Part shown: positions 33,211 through 33,278 of the stretch, in pieces | Layout of the letters: each line of letters starts with the position of its first letter | Position numbering within the stretch: the first letter of the stretch is position 1 | Assembly (NCBI GenBank): GCA_019115045.1 | Contig: DXEI01000134.1 | Location: 1-33,278 of the forward strand | Direction of reading: 5' to 3' | DNA from: Candidatus Gemmiger excrementipullorum | GTDB lineage: Bacteria; Bacillota; Clostridia; Oscillospirales; Ruminococcaceae | Length of the DNA: 33,278 bases | Notes under the pieces: model-generated | Database searches by the model: none | Told to the model about the DNA's origin: nothing | The model's input: only the letters and a program-made list of their open reading frames with translations | Position numbers and translations under genes: made by a program

Positions 33211-33278
33211 GATAAGATCATTCCCCCAATTTGTTTTTTGGTTTTGCGGCTTGGAACTTCCGGGCGCCGGGGGCGCCG

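Overview
This GC-rich chromosomal window has dense operons with Gram-positive Shine-Dalgarno sites (AGGAGG), several TTG starts, Ser/Glu/Ala-rich lipoproteins, no sign of an outer membrane, a CUT1 sugar importer and a GH3 glycosidase. That fits an anaerobic gut Firmicute of the Oscillospiraceae (Faecalibacterium/Subdoligranulum/Gemmiger type). The taxonomic call is inference from style and gene content; no marker gene was compared.

Layout. (1) 1-42: the first codons of a minus-strand gene running off the left edge, with its promoter. (2) 211-6998, minus strand: an envelope-sensing module of OmpR-type response regulator, an 826-bp hairpin-rich gap, sensor kinase, a membrane-anchored exported protein, and two tandem paralogous lipoproteins. 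(3) 7153-9408, plus: a cytoplasmic-type GH3 beta-glucosidase, divergent from the regulator. (4) 9487-10784, minus: a CcdA plus TlpA/ResA-like thiol-redox pair. (5) 10961-17231, minus: a complete F1Fo ATP synthase operon, atpB-atpE-atpF-[atpH-atpA fused]-atpG-atpD-atpC. (6) 17434-20250, plus: a CitA/CitB-type two-component system divergent from the atp operon, then a GtrA-family membrane protein behind a perfect consensus promoter. (7) 20315-22280, minus: a metallo-beta-lactamase-fold enzyme and an ion-transporter-superfamily permease. (8) 22490-23338, minus: a lipoprotein. (9) 23442-27951, minus: a CUT1 sugar ABC importer (ATPase, two permeases, binding protein). (10) 28236-28964, plus: a lipoprotein with a PEPT-repeat linker. 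(11) 29054-30292, minus: a PatB/MalY-type C-S lyase. (12) 30456-33210, minus: an operon of GntP-family permease, ICL/PEP-mutase-family lyase and small cupin.

How it fits together. The GH3 enzyme and the CUT1 importer suit a glycan-derived oligosaccharide fermenter. The CitAB-like system, the IT-superfamily permease and the GntP/lyase/cupin operon point to uptake and breakdown of organic acids. The ATP synthase appears proton-type from its c subunit.

The most striking observation is that the ATP synthase delta and alpha subunits form one 681-codon reading frame. Delta is normally present once and alpha three times per enzyme, so the fusion raises a real stoichiometry problem. Other points of interest are a dense cluster of hairpin repeats splitting a two-component system, tandem lipoproteins with a C-x4-C-x-H-x4-C motif and strongly conserved ends, a sugar-binding lipoprotein with an extra C-terminal membrane helix, and an undefined carboxylate-catabolism operon.
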